From Rebecca billardiae RCC1528 (lineage: Eukaryota > Haptophyta): DNA of 64,000 nt. The stretch spans positions 1,178,001-1,242,000 of the forward strand of contig OZ251232.1 in NCBI GenBank assembly GCA_965240325.2, written 5' to 3'. The position numbers and the translations under genes were made by a program. The number at the start of each line of letters is the position of its first letter. The stretch's first letter is position 1. This document shows positions 25,351 to 36,657 of the stretch, one piece after another. Under the pieces are notes generated by a model. It was not told where the DNA came from and did no database searches. It saw only the letters and a list, made by a program, of their open reading frames with translations.

Positions 25351-26310
25351 CTACACCATGTCGTCGGATTCTGATGGCTTCGGTGCTCGACCCCTTCGCG
25401 TCTGCGCGTTCGCATACGACGGCGGCGGCGCAGAGCACAACGGCACGTCCCCCTCGCGCGGCATCGGCGGCGCAGACGGCGCCACTGATGCCAACCTCGT
25501 GCCCCCAGGTCCGGAGGCTGTGACGGGCAGTGAGACAGCCGCAGGGTACGCAGCCGCTGTTCGCGCCGGCGCTGCTCGGGCCGTTGGCGGCTGCTCCTCG
25601 CGAAGCAGCGGCACGGCCGTCGCGTGCACGACCGCAGACCCGCCGAACGGGCTTAGCGGACGCTCGTACGCCTTGCCACGCGCTTGCTGCTTCGCGCGGA
25701 CGAAGAGCAGCCACAGCCCTGCCAGCACAATCACCAACGCCGCTCCCGAGAAGATCAGAGCGAGTGCGGAGATCCAGAGCGCACCCACGAGACAGGCGGC
25801 GACGAGCAGCTCCTCCACGAGGCTCACGCACGGGTTGCACCAGCCGAATGTCGCGGCGGTCGAGACCAGCCGCGTCGCCATCTTGCACGTGTGCGCGCAC
25901 ACGGCCAGTAGGCCGCCGATGAGAGCAACGGCGATGTGCGCGCGCAGTGAGTCCGCTGGCGAGAGCGTGGGCGCCATGAGGGAGATGGCGCCGGCAATGG
26001 CGTGCACGGGAACGAGCATGCTATGCGCGGCATTGTCCAGGGCCGGCACCTTGTCCTGTGCGAACTCGATGATGAAGCACAGCGCGAGGACAAAGGCTGC
26101 AGTGTTCGCTCGCAGCCACTTGATCACGGGCGACTCGTCCAGCGGCAAGTCGTCCATGGCGTGTGCGCTCGCAAGGATGAGAAGTGGCAGGGTGGCGCGG
26201 TACCCGGCGCTCGTCGCCGCCACGACCCCTACCGCATAATGCTCGAGGACCGCGATCCACGCGGGGACTGTCATCCGCGTCGATGGATGCGACGAGCTCG
26301 GCAAGAGCAC
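25351..26310 (-). CDS. DUF4126 membrane protein
   Basis: 319 aa. Residues about 13-180 match DUF4126: a first membrane segment ending GYRATLPLLIL, FIIEFAQDKVPALDNAAHS (the family's E..DK.P.vDn motif), the PVHAIAGAIS helix, LIGGLLAVCAHTCKMATR, and the NP..S.vEE block (CNPCVSLVEELL). Four to five membrane helices and one further helix (about 195-215) are followed by a Ser/Pro-rich cytosolic tail ending PSESDDMV. The function of DUF4126 is unknown. The ATG at 26274 (MTVPAW) is an equally good start. The 3' end and flank are duplicated at 19080-19590 in broken form. Confidence 0.85.
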   Translation of the reverse strand: MLLPSSSHPSTRMTVPAWIAVLEHYAVGVVAATSAGYRATLPLLILASAHAMDDLPLDESPVIKWLRANTAAFVLALCFIIEFAQDKVPALDNAAHSMLVPVHAIAGAISLMAPTLSPADSLRAHIAVALIGGLLAVCAHTCKMATRLVSTAATFGWCNPCVSLVEELLVAACLVGALWISALALIFSGAALVIVLAGLWLLFVRAKQQARGKAYERPLSPFGGSAVVHATAVPLLREEQPPTARAAPARTAAAYPAAVSLPVTASGPGGTRLASVAPSAPPMPREGDVPLCSAPPPSYANAQTRRGRAPKPSESDDMV

Positions 26311-26622
26311 TCCTGTAGCAACTACTTAGCAAGTGGTCTTGGAACCCGGCTGATTTGGCGACGACTTTTTTGTAGTAGCGGTTGATGGTACCGAATAAAT
26401 GTTTCGCGCGCTGACCGTTGGTTTTAAATTCCCCTTTATAACGGGCTCCGGGTGATCAGACTGGCGGCCGAAGCCTCCAGCCCTACCCTGGCCAGCCCCC
26501 GTTGGTCACGTACATTTTTCGCGCGAGACCGTCACGATAGTCTTTATTAGCAGCTGCGCTACAGTTTAGATGAGCAGCAGCCTGCTACTGCTTGCCGAAT
26601 GTCGTCGTCACCATCATCATCA
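26311..26622. other. Short intergenic region
   Basis: Upstream of DUF4126 and downstream of the RME-8 stop. It contains copy 2 of the 64-bp element. A plausible alternative last-exon frame for RME-8 (ending SSKL at 26559) overlaps here. Confidence 0.5.
26437..26500 (-). repeat. 64-bp element, copy 2 (inverted)
   Basis: Exact reverse complement of 19962-20025, containing the same C(TTCG)G stem-loop read on the minus strand. The two copies face each other across about 6.4 kb. That segment holds the tandem unknown family, the copper monooxygenase and DUF4126. Confidence 0.8.
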
Positions 26623-28236
26623 TCAGGCGGTCCCGACGCCTTGAGCGGCGGCCGCCGGTGCGGTCGCTGCCGGGGGCGCAGCAGGCATGCGCGGGTGCGA
26701 GTGCTGCCGCGTGTGCGGCGGCGGCGGCGGCGCGCGCGACGACTGCGCGCCGGCGCCGCCGGCGCCGCCGCCACCGTCGGCGGCGGTCGCGGGCGGCAGC
26801 CTTGAGGACGTGGCCGCGGTCGTCGTCGAGCTCGTGAGGAGGCCGGGGCCGTGCGCGCGCGCGCTGCCGCCCTCGAGGAGCCCCGCCGTGCCGCTCGGCG
26901 CGAAGAACAGGTCCACCGCCTGCGTGCGCGCCTCCGCCCACGCGCGCGAGTGCGCGAGCAGTGGCCCGATGTCAGCGCGGTGCGCCTCGTCTCGCTCCAG
27001 CGCGCGCAGCAGCTGCACCGCGCGCGCCTGGCGGGCAGGGCCGCAGCGGGCAGCAGGCGAGCGCGCGCGGGCGCGCGGGTGGCGCGGGCGTCAGCTGCGG
27101 CGCGCGCGCGCGGCAGCTTGTGGCGGCGCTTGGCGCTCGGCCGCAACGCCCGGCGTGAGCGCGTGGGGAGTGCCTCCCCGCGCGCCCTCCGATCCCCACG
27201 CGCACCCAGGCCTCCCCACAGGCCGCACGCACGCGCACGCCCGCCGCCCTCCGCTGCACGCACGCACGCACGCACGCGGCGCCGCCGCCGCCGCCGCGCG
27301 CGCGCTCGCGCGCTCCCTCCCGCCTGCCGTGCCGTGCGCCGTGCGCCGTGCGCCATGCGCCGTGCGCCGTGCGCCGTGCGCCGTGCGCGCACCTTGACCG
27401 CGGGCGGGTCGTCGTAGCGGCCGCACGCGCCGTCGAGCAGCTCGAGGCAGAGCTGAGGCACGCCGGCGCGCACGCACTGCAGCACGAGGTCCGGGAGCTG
27501 GCACATGAGCGTGAGCGCGTGCAGCACAAGCGGCGCGTGCGCGCACCGCGCGCGCAGCGCGTCCGCGAGGTGAGACGCCGAGTCGTAGCGGCGCAGCGCC
27601 TGAAGCCCCGGCTCTGAGGCAGCGAGCAACGCGGTCACTCGCACGGCGCACGCCTGCAGCCGCGCGTCGGCGCAGCCGGTGTGCGCGGTGAAGTGCGGCG
27701 CGCCGCCGAGCGCGGCCAGCTCCCGACAGAGCGTGGGCGTGCCGTGCAGCAAGGACACCAGGCTCGCACACGTCGCCTCCGCCGAGTCGGGGTGCGGCGC
27801 GCCCGCGGACGCGCCGCGGACGAGCGCGCCCGGGCCGGCGCGCGGCGGCGCGGCGGGCGGCGCGGCCGCGCCCACCAGCGCCTGCCACTCGCGCACGAGG
27901 GCCTCGAGGAAGCGCACGGGGCGGCGGAGCTCCCACGACGGCTGCTCGGCGAAGCGGCGCACGAACACGCCCCCAAGAACCAGCGCGCCCTCCGTCTGCG
28001 GGTACCGCACCGCCGGCGCGAACGCGGACGCGGAGGGCTGCGCGCCCGCGCGCGCCGCGGCGGCGAGCTCGGCGCACGCGGCGCGCAGCGCGGCAATCAA
28101 CTCGGCGCGCATCTCGGCGGTCCAGACGAGCTCGGGGTTGTCGTGCGAGCCGTCGAAGAGGCGGACGGCGGCGGACGCCTCGGGCGCGCTCGGCGAGGCC
28201 GAGCGCGCGCCGCCGCCGCCGCCGCCGCCCCCGCCC

Positions 28237-28268
<32 letters not shown>

Positions 28269-28571
28269 CGGCGCCGCGCCCGCGCCCGCCTGCTCGACCA
28301 TCGTCTCGACAAAGACGGGCGGCAGCAGCCTCGCGCACGCCGTGAGCACGCCCTCGCCCTGCTTGGCATCGGAGACGAGGCGGCCGAGCAGCGCGGCCGC
28401 TGCCTCTCGCGTGCCGTGCGCCTCCGCCGCCGTGAGCTCGCCGTCGTCGATGCCCGCCGCGCGCGCGGCCGCGCCGCCGCCGCCGCCGCCGCCGCCCGGC
28501 GCGGGCGGCGCGCCGCCCCTGCCGCCGCCCTTCCCGCCCTTCCCGCCCCCCTTTGCCACGACCAGCTTGCC

Positions 28572-28610
<39 letters not shown>

Positions 28611-31600
28611 CGGCGGGTCCCCGCCCTGCGTGTGCGCACCGCCGCCCTTCCCCGCCTCCGCCGCCGCGCCGCCCGGCGCCGGCCCCGCGGCGAACATCAG
28701 CAGGACGTACAGATGGCCGCCGTGCTTGGCAATGGCACCGGCCGCGTCGGACGACGCGGCGAGCGCGTGCAGCACGCGCAGCGCCGCGCGCGCGAACCTC
28801 GGCCTGTCGTGCACGACGAGCAGCGCCGCGGGCGCCCAGCAGCCATGCTCCTTGCCGAGCGCGTCGACGCACGCGCCCGAGCCGGTGACCGCCGCGGCGC
28901 ACGCGAGCGCGCGCGAGAGCACCTCCGTGGGTGCCGCCGCGCGCAGCAGCCGGAACAAAGCGTCATGCCGCCGCCGCTGGATCAGCTCTGACTCCGCCTC
29001 GGCGAGTCGGCTGAGCAGGTGGCGCAGGGCGTCGAGGGCGAGGCAGAGGTCCGCCCACGGCGGCGCGCGCGCGGGCGAGCGCGCGCCGCCCTTCGGGCCG
29101 CCGCCCGGCACAAGCGCGCCGCCGCCGCCGCCGCCCTCGCCGCCCGCGCCGCGCGCGCCGTCCGCACCCACATAGTCAAGCAGCGCGCGCGCGAACGCGC
29201 GCGTGGACTGCAGCGGGAAGCTCGGCTGCTCCACGAACACGCGCACGAACACGCCGCCGAGGACGAGCTCGGCCGCGAGCGCGGCGTACCGGAACGCGCC
29301 CGCCGCGGCGAGCGGCTCATACCCGTCCGCGCCGCGCGCGTGCTGCCGCGCCTGCTCGGCCAAAAAGTCGCCGAGCTCAGCGCGCATCGCGCCGTTCCAG
29401 ACGAGGTAGGGCGTGCGCGTGTTGGCCGCGAGCGCGCGCAGCAGCGGCTCGGGCTTGGGCTCGTCCAGCAGGGCGTGCAGCGCGCCGGGGAGCAGCGCGA
29501 GCAGCGCGCCGCGCACGCCGGCGTGCGCCGGCGTGCGCGCGCCGCCGTACCCGCCGAGCGCGCGCAGCGCGCCCACGGCCAGCTTGGCGTGTGCGTTGGT
29601 CAGCAGCTGCGTGTTCGTCTCGACCGCCGACTCGACCGCCGACTCCTCGAGGGTGAAGTCGTAGCGCAGCGCGAAGCGGAGGAGGAGCAGCGGCGCGCCC
29701 GCGCGCGCGAGCGCCTCCTGCGCGTGCGCGGACGCGCTCGCCGCGGCGCAGAAGCCGATCGCTGCCTCGGCGAGTGGAGGCAGCGTCGAGAAATGGAGCG
29801 CGCGCGCGCCGTCGCGCACGGCCGCGCGGAGTCCTTCCTCCGAGGCAAGGCGGTCGGCGAGCTCGACGGAGCTGGCGGCGGCGCAGCCGAGGACGCGCAG
29901 CATGCACGTCGCGACGGTGCTCACCACCGCGCCCGCGCCCGTCTGCGGCGTGAGCTGCGACGCGCACCGGTCCAGCAGCCACGCGCATCGCTCGAGCCCG
30001 CCCTCGCGCGCGAGCTCGGCGGCGTTGGCGGCCGCGACCGCCGTCGTGGCCTGAAGCACCTCGGCCAGAGGCACGAGCACGGGCGCGGACTGCGTGGAGA
30101 GCAGCCGCTCCTCGGGCGAGCTGGGCGGCGCGCGGCGGGCAGCCGTGCGCGCGGCGGGAGTGCGGAAGCGGGGCGGGCGCGTGTGGGCACGGTGGCGCGC
30201 CCCGCCGCGCGCGCGCTGCGGCCGCGCCCCGCGGAGGCAAGCGCCGCCGCGCCGCCACCGTGGGCGCGCGCGCCGGCATCGCACGCAGCACGCGCACACC
30301 TGATGAGCTCGAGCGTCTGCAGCAGCCGCGGGTACGCCGCGTACGTGAGCCGCGCCATCTCGGACGCGCACCGGCGGTACAGAATCACCTGCACGCGCAG
30401 CAGCAGCTCGAGCTGACCAAGCTCTGGCCCTGAGCACAGCGCACCCGGCGTCGTGAGCAGCTCATAGCAGCGCTGCACCGCCTCGAAGCGGTCGCGGGTC
30501 CCCGGGTTCTTGTCCGGGTGGTACCGGGCGGCGAGCTTGAGGTAGGCGCGGCGGAGGGTGGGCGAGCCCTCGCCGATCTCCGCGTCGGCCGGCAGCTCGA
30601 GCCCCGCCAGCGCCTCGGTGCGCGTGAGCGTCGCCGGCCTGCGCGCCAGCTCGTCCGCCCAGCGCGCAAGCACCGACTGCATCAGCCCGACCGGCTGCTC
30701 GATCGGCCACTCGGGGAACTTGGACTCGTCGCACAGGTGGCGGAGGTAGTACTGCGCGGGGCCCCGGCGTGGGCGGAGGGCGTGCGCGCGCGCGGGGGGG
30801 GGGGGGGGCAGCAGCGCGGGGCGCGGCGGGCACGCGCTCAGAGGCACCGGCGGGGCGCGCGGCGCCGTGCGCGCCGCCGTCCGCGCACGCGCACGCGCAC
30901 GCTCCAGCCGCGCGGCAGCAGCGCGCGCCGCCACGCGCGCGGGCGGCGCCGGCGCGCGCGGCGCGCCCGCGCGCGCAGCCCGCGCGCGCACCGTGCCGCA
31001 GTACAGCTCGCCCTGCAGCTGCGGGTACGCCACGCGCGGGATGGGGCAGTACTCATACAGCGCCAGCGGGTTAGCGTGCAGCCGCACCGCAAAGTCGCCG
31101 AGGTGGAGCGCGATCTGAGCGCGGCGCGGCACGGGGGCGGCGGGCGCGCGGCGCGTCGGGCGGCGGTGTGCGCGGCGGCGCGCGGTGCCGCGCCCGCCGC
31201 GGCGCGACGACGCGACCGCACGGCGCGCCGCGCCGCGCGAGGCGCGCGTGGGGCCGCGCGCCGCCGCGCCGCCGCGCCTCCGTGCGTAGCGCACAGCGCG
31301 CGAGCGCCAGACTGCGTGCGCATCGGCGCGAGCGCCGGACCTTCTCGACCATGAAGCGGCGCATCTCGTGCGACCAGATCGACTCGGGCGTCTCAAAGTC
31401 GCCGAGCAGCACCTCGGCGAAGCGGTCGGCGCCGCGCGTCTCGAGCACCGCGATCAGCGCGTCGGGCAGCAGCGGCGAGAGAATGGACGCGGACGCGCCG
31501 CCGCCGCCGCCGCCGTCCGCGCCGCCGCCGCCGTCCGCCGCCCACGCCTGCTGCCTGTGCGTGCGGCGGAGCAGCCGCGCGATCGGCCGCACGTTCGAGC

Positions 31601-32340
31601 CCGTGTACAGCAGGCAGAAGAAGAACGCCCCCGTCATGTACAGCCGCGGCGTGATCGCGTTGTCCTCGCACACGCACTCGAGCAGCTCGGCAGCGATCTC
31701 AACAATCTCGGGCTCGCCACACACGAGCAGCTGCGCGAGGTGCGGGAGCGTAACGGCCGAGGAGAGGCGGCGCTTGGGCGAGGGCGTCGGGTGGATGAGC
31801 GCGCCGTCGGCCGCGCGCGACGGGTGGTGCCGCACCAGCCGGAGCAGCAGCTCGAGCAGCGCGCGGCCGAGCGCGCGCGGCGAGAGCACCGCGTCGGCGC
31901 GCGGCGCGAGCAGGTGCCACTTGAGCGGCGCGACCTCGTGCGGGAGACCCCACTCCGCCATGCCCTGCGCCCACACGCGCACGGGCACCTGGCCGGGGCC
32001 CTCGCCGAAGACGATGCGCGCGGGCGGGAGCGGCGCGCCCCCGCCGCCCGCCGCGCGCGGCAGCTCCGAGCCGTCGAGCAGCCCTCCCAGCGCGCCGAAC
32101 TCGTCGAGCGCCGCGTCATCCGACTCGGCGCCCGCGCCGCCGTGCCGCCGTCGGATGCCGTCAAGCAGCGCGCGCAGCTGGCTGAGAGAGAAGGGGCCTT
32201 CGGCGCGGCCGTCGGCGGGGGCGCCGTCGCCGAGCGCGGCGGCGGCGACCGCGGCGGCGACGGTGAGCTGCGGCGCGGAGGAGGACGGCCGCCGGCCGCT
32301 GCCTGAGCCGCGGCGCCACCCTCGCCACCCGCCACCCTGC

Positions 32341-32393
<53 letters not shown>

Positions 32394-34638
32394 CTCGCCG
32401 CCCGCCGCCGGCTCGGCGTCCGCCTCCGCCTCCTCCTCCTCCTCCTCGGGCGGGCGCAGCGGCGCGCGGCACACGTACCACTCCGCCACCTCCTCCCGCC
32501 TCGACGCGTCCGCCGACGCTGTGAGCAGCTGACCGGCGCCGAGCAGACTCGAGTGCGCCGCCGCCTCGCCCTCCAGGTGAGTCAGGACGAGCAGGCCGAC
32601 CGTGTGCTCGACGCCGCGCGCGCGCATGAAGGGCGCGGTGTTCGCGGCGTTGGCGAGCAGCGCGCGCAGCAGCAGCACGAGCCGGTCGCGCAGCGGCCGC
32701 ACCTCCGTCTGCCGCAGCAGCCGCACCACGTGCGCCGTTTCCGCGAAAGGTCCGATCGCTCGGCCGTATGCGCCGTAGGTGGCTGTCATGCCCTCGACAC
32801 ACAGAAGCTTCACGGAAAGCGCGGGCTCGGTGAGCAGCCGGCGGAAGAGCTCGTCGAAAAAGCGGCCGGGGTTGTGCAGCACGACGGCGGTGCGGTTCGC
32901 CGACGAGAGCAGCACGCGCAGGTAGATCTCGCCCACGCGCAGCTCGCGCTCCAGCGAGCGCTCGTACCGCACGCTAAAGTCCGCGTGGTTCCAACAGACG
33001 GACTCGCCGGCGGGCGCGCGCGCCTGCGCCTGCCGCAGCGAGTCGACCTCGGCGCGGAGGGCCTCGCGCAGCTCGTCGCGCGTCGTGGCGTTCCACAGCA
33101 GGTCGGGCGCGACGTGGTCGCGCGACGCCGCGCTGAACAGCGCACTCCAGTTGGTGCCCGCCGACGCGGCCGCCGCGACCGCCGCCGCCTCGGCCGCGGC
33201 CGCGGCCGCGTCCGCCGCCGCGGCCGCCGCCGCTCGCTCCGAGTCGAGCGCCGCGCGCTGCTGCGGGCCGTTGGCGCACGCGCCGGCGGTGGGGCTGCCG
33301 GCGGACACGCCGTCGCACGCGCGCCGCCCGGCGCTCGCGTGCGCCAGCGCGGCGAGCTGCGCGCTGTGCGCCGCGGCGCGCGCGCCGTCGGCCGCGACGC
33401 GCGCGCGCACGCGCGCGGAGGCGAGCTCGGCCGCGCGACGCCACGCCGCCACGCTCGGCCCGCCGCCCGGCGGCTCGGGGCCGCCGCCCGTGGCCGCGCG
33501 CACCCAGCCCTCCGACGCGCCGCCCTGCGCCGCAGCCACTCCCGCGTGCGCCGCGTGCGCGCCGCGCGGCCCCGCCGGTGCCGCCGCAGGCTCCGCGGCG
33601 CGCAGCGTCCGCACAAGCGCCGGAGGCATCGAGCGCCGCAGGAGCGACAGCGAGGGGCCGTGGCCCGAGGCGAGGAGCGCGAGGGTGAGCCGCGCGCACT
33701 CGCGCAGCGCGCGCCCGCCCGCGTCCTCCGCGCTCGTGAACAGCGCCGCCTCGAGCGCGCCCAGCGTCGCGCCGCACCGCAGCGCCATTTCCCGGAAACG
33801 TCCGCCCTCCGCGCCAGAGCCGCTCAGCACGAGCGCATAGCTGAGGAGCACTGCCGCGCGGCGCACGGAGACGCACGCGTGCTCGAGCAGGCGGAAGAAG
33901 GGCTCGGCCATCGAGCGCACCGCGCCCATGCTCAGCGCGTGCACCTCCGCCGGCGTCGCGCCCGCCGACGGCTCGCACAGCAGCGCGGCCAGCAGCAGCA
34001 GCGCCGAGCGCACCACCAGCGCGCCCGTGCCGCCCAGGATGTGCGAGCGCAGGAGGAGGACAAGAGACGGGATGCCCGCGTCGGCGTCGCGGCCGAGGAG
34101 GAGGGCGCGGCAGCTGCGCTCGAGGGCGAGCTCCGCGCCCCCGCCCGGCGGCGCCTCCGGCCCGCCGTGCGCGCTCACCACGGCCGCCGAGGGCGCGGGC
34201 TTGCGCGGCGGCGGCGGCGCGGCGGACGCGGCCGGCGCGGCGACGTTCGCACACCCGTTTGGCCGCGCGGCCGCGCCGCCCTCCGCACGCGCCGAGCCGT
34301 TCGCGCCGGCGCAGCACCCGCTCGCGCTCAGCGCGCGCGGGCGCACGATGGCGTCCGACGACGCCGCGCGCGCCGGCGCCGCCCGAGGTCCCCCGCCGGC
34401 GCTGCGCGGCGCCACGCCACCGGAAGTGCTCCCAGCAATGAGCGCACCGCTCGCCGCCGCGCCGCAGGCAGACATGCTGACGCCGAGGCCGCTGCCGCCG
34501 AGCACGCCGGCGGCGGCGGCGTCGGCGTCGGCGTTGGCGTCGGCGGGCACGCTCGGCGCGGTCGGCGCGCGCGCGAGCGCGCGCTCCGGCGGCGGGTGCT
34601 GCGCGCCCGCGCCATCCGCCGCGCCATCCGCCGCGCCC

Positions 34639-34691
<53 letters not shown>

Positions 34692-36405
34692 GCCGGGCCC
34701 GGCAATGGCGAGCAACAGGTCGGCGGCGGCGTGCTGCGCGCCGAGCTCGGCCAAGCCGACGGCGCGCCAGGCCGCCGGCAGCACCTCCTCGCGCGCCACC
34801 GAGGGCGACGCCACCAGCGCCTCGAGCGCGGGCCTGCCTGCGCTCAGCAGCCGTTGGAGGGCGCACAGTGAGAGTGTGCGCGCGCCAGGCAGAGCGCACT
34901 CGGCGTGCACGGCCGCGCGCGCGTACGCCGTGGGCAGCCCGCGCTGCTGCCGCGGCAGCGCGGCGGCGTGGACGCCGCGCGCCGACGCGTTCGCCACGAG
35001 CCCCGCGAGCAGCTCGTGCAGCACGTCGGACGGCGGCATCCCGCCTGCTTCGTCCGCAAGTGCGCGCACAAACACGGAATCGGCCTCGGCGGTGGCGCGT
35101 GCGCTCCACGGCGCGAGCCGCGCGGCGCGGAGCTGCGCCGGGCTGGCCTCGTGCACGCCGACCTCGTCGTTGCCCGCGCCCGCCGCCGCGTCGAGCAGGC
35201 TCGCCACGAGCACGTCGCGCGCCCCGCTCGAGAAGTGAGACACGGCGCCGCAGCGCCACACGCACTGCACCGCCTGGCTGTCTGAGGGCGGTCTGATCAG
35301 CGCGGCGAGCTCGCTCAGCGGGCGCAGCTCGACGATCGCCAGCGCGTCGGGGTCCTGCGCGCGAGGCGGCGGGGCGGGGCGCCACGCCGGCCGCGGCCGC
35401 GCTCCGCGCCCGGTCAGCCGGTGCGCGAGGGCGCGGCGCGGCGGGCGCGCGCGGCAGCGCGCGAAGAGCGCCAAGCGCGCGGCGGACATGCGCGCGCGTG
35501 CGCGCAGCACGGCGCGGCGCGCGCGGACGCACCCGCTCGCACAGCTCGCTGTCGGTGACGAGCAGCGAGACGCGCTGCGGGCCGAGCGGCGTCAGCTTGA
35601 TCGCGTCGCACCGGAACAGCGCCGAGCGGAACGCCGAGTCGAGCTGCGCGCGCGTGGCGCACACGGTTGCAAGCGTGGGCGGCGCAGCCTCGCCGCGCGC
35701 CGAGACGACGCCCACGCCCGTGTTGACGGGGAGGCCGTCGGCGACGGTGACGAGGGCGCCGAGCGGCGGGAGCGACGCGCAGATCTGCCGCAGCAGCGCG
35801 CCCAGCTCGCGCGTGCGCAGCGCCTCGGGCCACGCGCGCCGCTCGGCCATGAGCAGAACGCCGCCTTCGCCCGAGCCCAGACCTCCGAGCGGGCTGAGCG
35901 ACGAGATGCTGGCGTACGGGATGTCCTCGAGGAGCGCGTCGGTCGTGGGGTCGCGCAGCTCGAGCGAGCACCCGCTCGCGACGAGCACCACGTCCGCCCA
36001 CTGCGGCTCGTGCCCGTCGCGCACGCGGTCGAGGCGCGCGCCGCGCGTGCGCACGATGGCGCCCTGCGCGCTGTGGCGCGCGCGGTGGACGGCGGTGAGG
36101 AGCTCGCCGCGGTACTCGCAGGACCAGGTGGTCCGTTGCGGCCCGAACCCCAGCCTGATCGGCGAGCTCTGGTCGTGCCGCGTCGCGAGCACGAACGCGT
36201 CGGTCGAGCCGGCGACCGCATGCGCATCGACCACGTCGTCCGCGAGCGACCAGACGTTGGTCACCTCGAGGGTGACCGGGTTGACGGTGGAGAGGGTGGT
36301 CTCGCCCACCGCGAAGATGCGGCGGTACCGCCCGCGCCACGAGTGCTTGCTCGCGAGGAAGCGCTCGCGCACGGCGCCGACCTCGATCGGCGCGTGCTTG
36401 CCCAT
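26623..36405 (-). CDS. RME-8 / DNAJC13 / GRV2 endosomal DnaJ-domain protein
   Basis: Acts on endosomes with Hsc70 in clathrin and retromer trafficking. Six exons: 36405-35533, 35354-31341, 31114-30992, 30751-30300, 30120-27393, 27027-26623. They join to about 2,864 aa, against about 2,240 in animals and 2,550 in plants. Exon 1 starts MGKHAP (gccATGg context) and has the family opening KHSWRGRYRRIF and VNPVTLEVTNVW. A GYF_2-type domain near the middle (EWYVCR ... GPFSLSQLRALL ... VWAQGMAEW) is split by Glu and Gly runs. Exons 3-4 give IALHLGDFAVRL, YYLRHLCD and the J-domain with intact HPD (ARYHPDKNPGTRD). Four IWN-type repeats are visible (LLWNATTRDEL, SIWSHEMRRF, LVWNGAMRAEL, LVWTAEMRAEL). 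Extra length is mostly poly-Gly. The final 100 residues are low-complexity, so the stop is uncertain. Confidence 0.9.
27327..27388. repeat. 7-bp minisatellite inside RME-8 intron 5
   Basis: About eight copies of cgtgcgc (one variant catgcgc) sit at the 5' end of the intron, right next to its GTGCGC donor. On the coding strand the repeat unit resembles the donor sequence itself. Confidence 0.75.
28207..28270. repeat. (GCC)n tract coding poly-Gly in RME-8 exon 5
   Basis: A near-pure triplet run encoding about 20 glycines. Similar runs in the same gene lie at about 28572-28610, 32342-32393 and 34637-34684. They fall between conserved blocks and not inside them. Confidence 0.85.
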
Positions 36406-36657
36406 GGCCGCCGCCGACCTCGGACCCCCGCCCTGCGGCTCGGCCGCTGCGTGGCGGGCGGAGGGCGCGAGAATATCTCCATCGTCTTTTTTTTTTTTTC
36501 GGCGTACTGGATCGCCGCCCAGCCATCGTTGCGCACGCGCGTCTGGAGGTTGCGAGCCAGCGAGGAAAGCGCGGGCGGACCGGCGGCGGCTGGCGCGCCC
36601 CCGCGCGCCGCATCCACTCGCCTGCCGGACCCAGGCACGGCGCGCGAGCTCTGCTGC
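36406..36657. promoter_or_regulatory. Putative bidirectional promoter (RME-8 / Cys-rich protein)
   Basis: 252 bp between divergent start codons. It contains a 13-base T run (36487-36499) in otherwise GC-rich DNA, a possible nucleosome-excluding tract. Confidence 0.45.

Noticed and set aside
25358-26239. Plus-strand frame starting MSSDSDGFGARPLRV, also at 19281
   Set aside because: It is the reverse complement of the DUF4126 C-terminal tail; the minus strand carries the conserved membrane domain.
26559-35510. Three separate large genes on the minus strand
   Set aside because: They are exons of one RME-8 gene; conserved family sequence continues across each frame change at good GT/AG sites.
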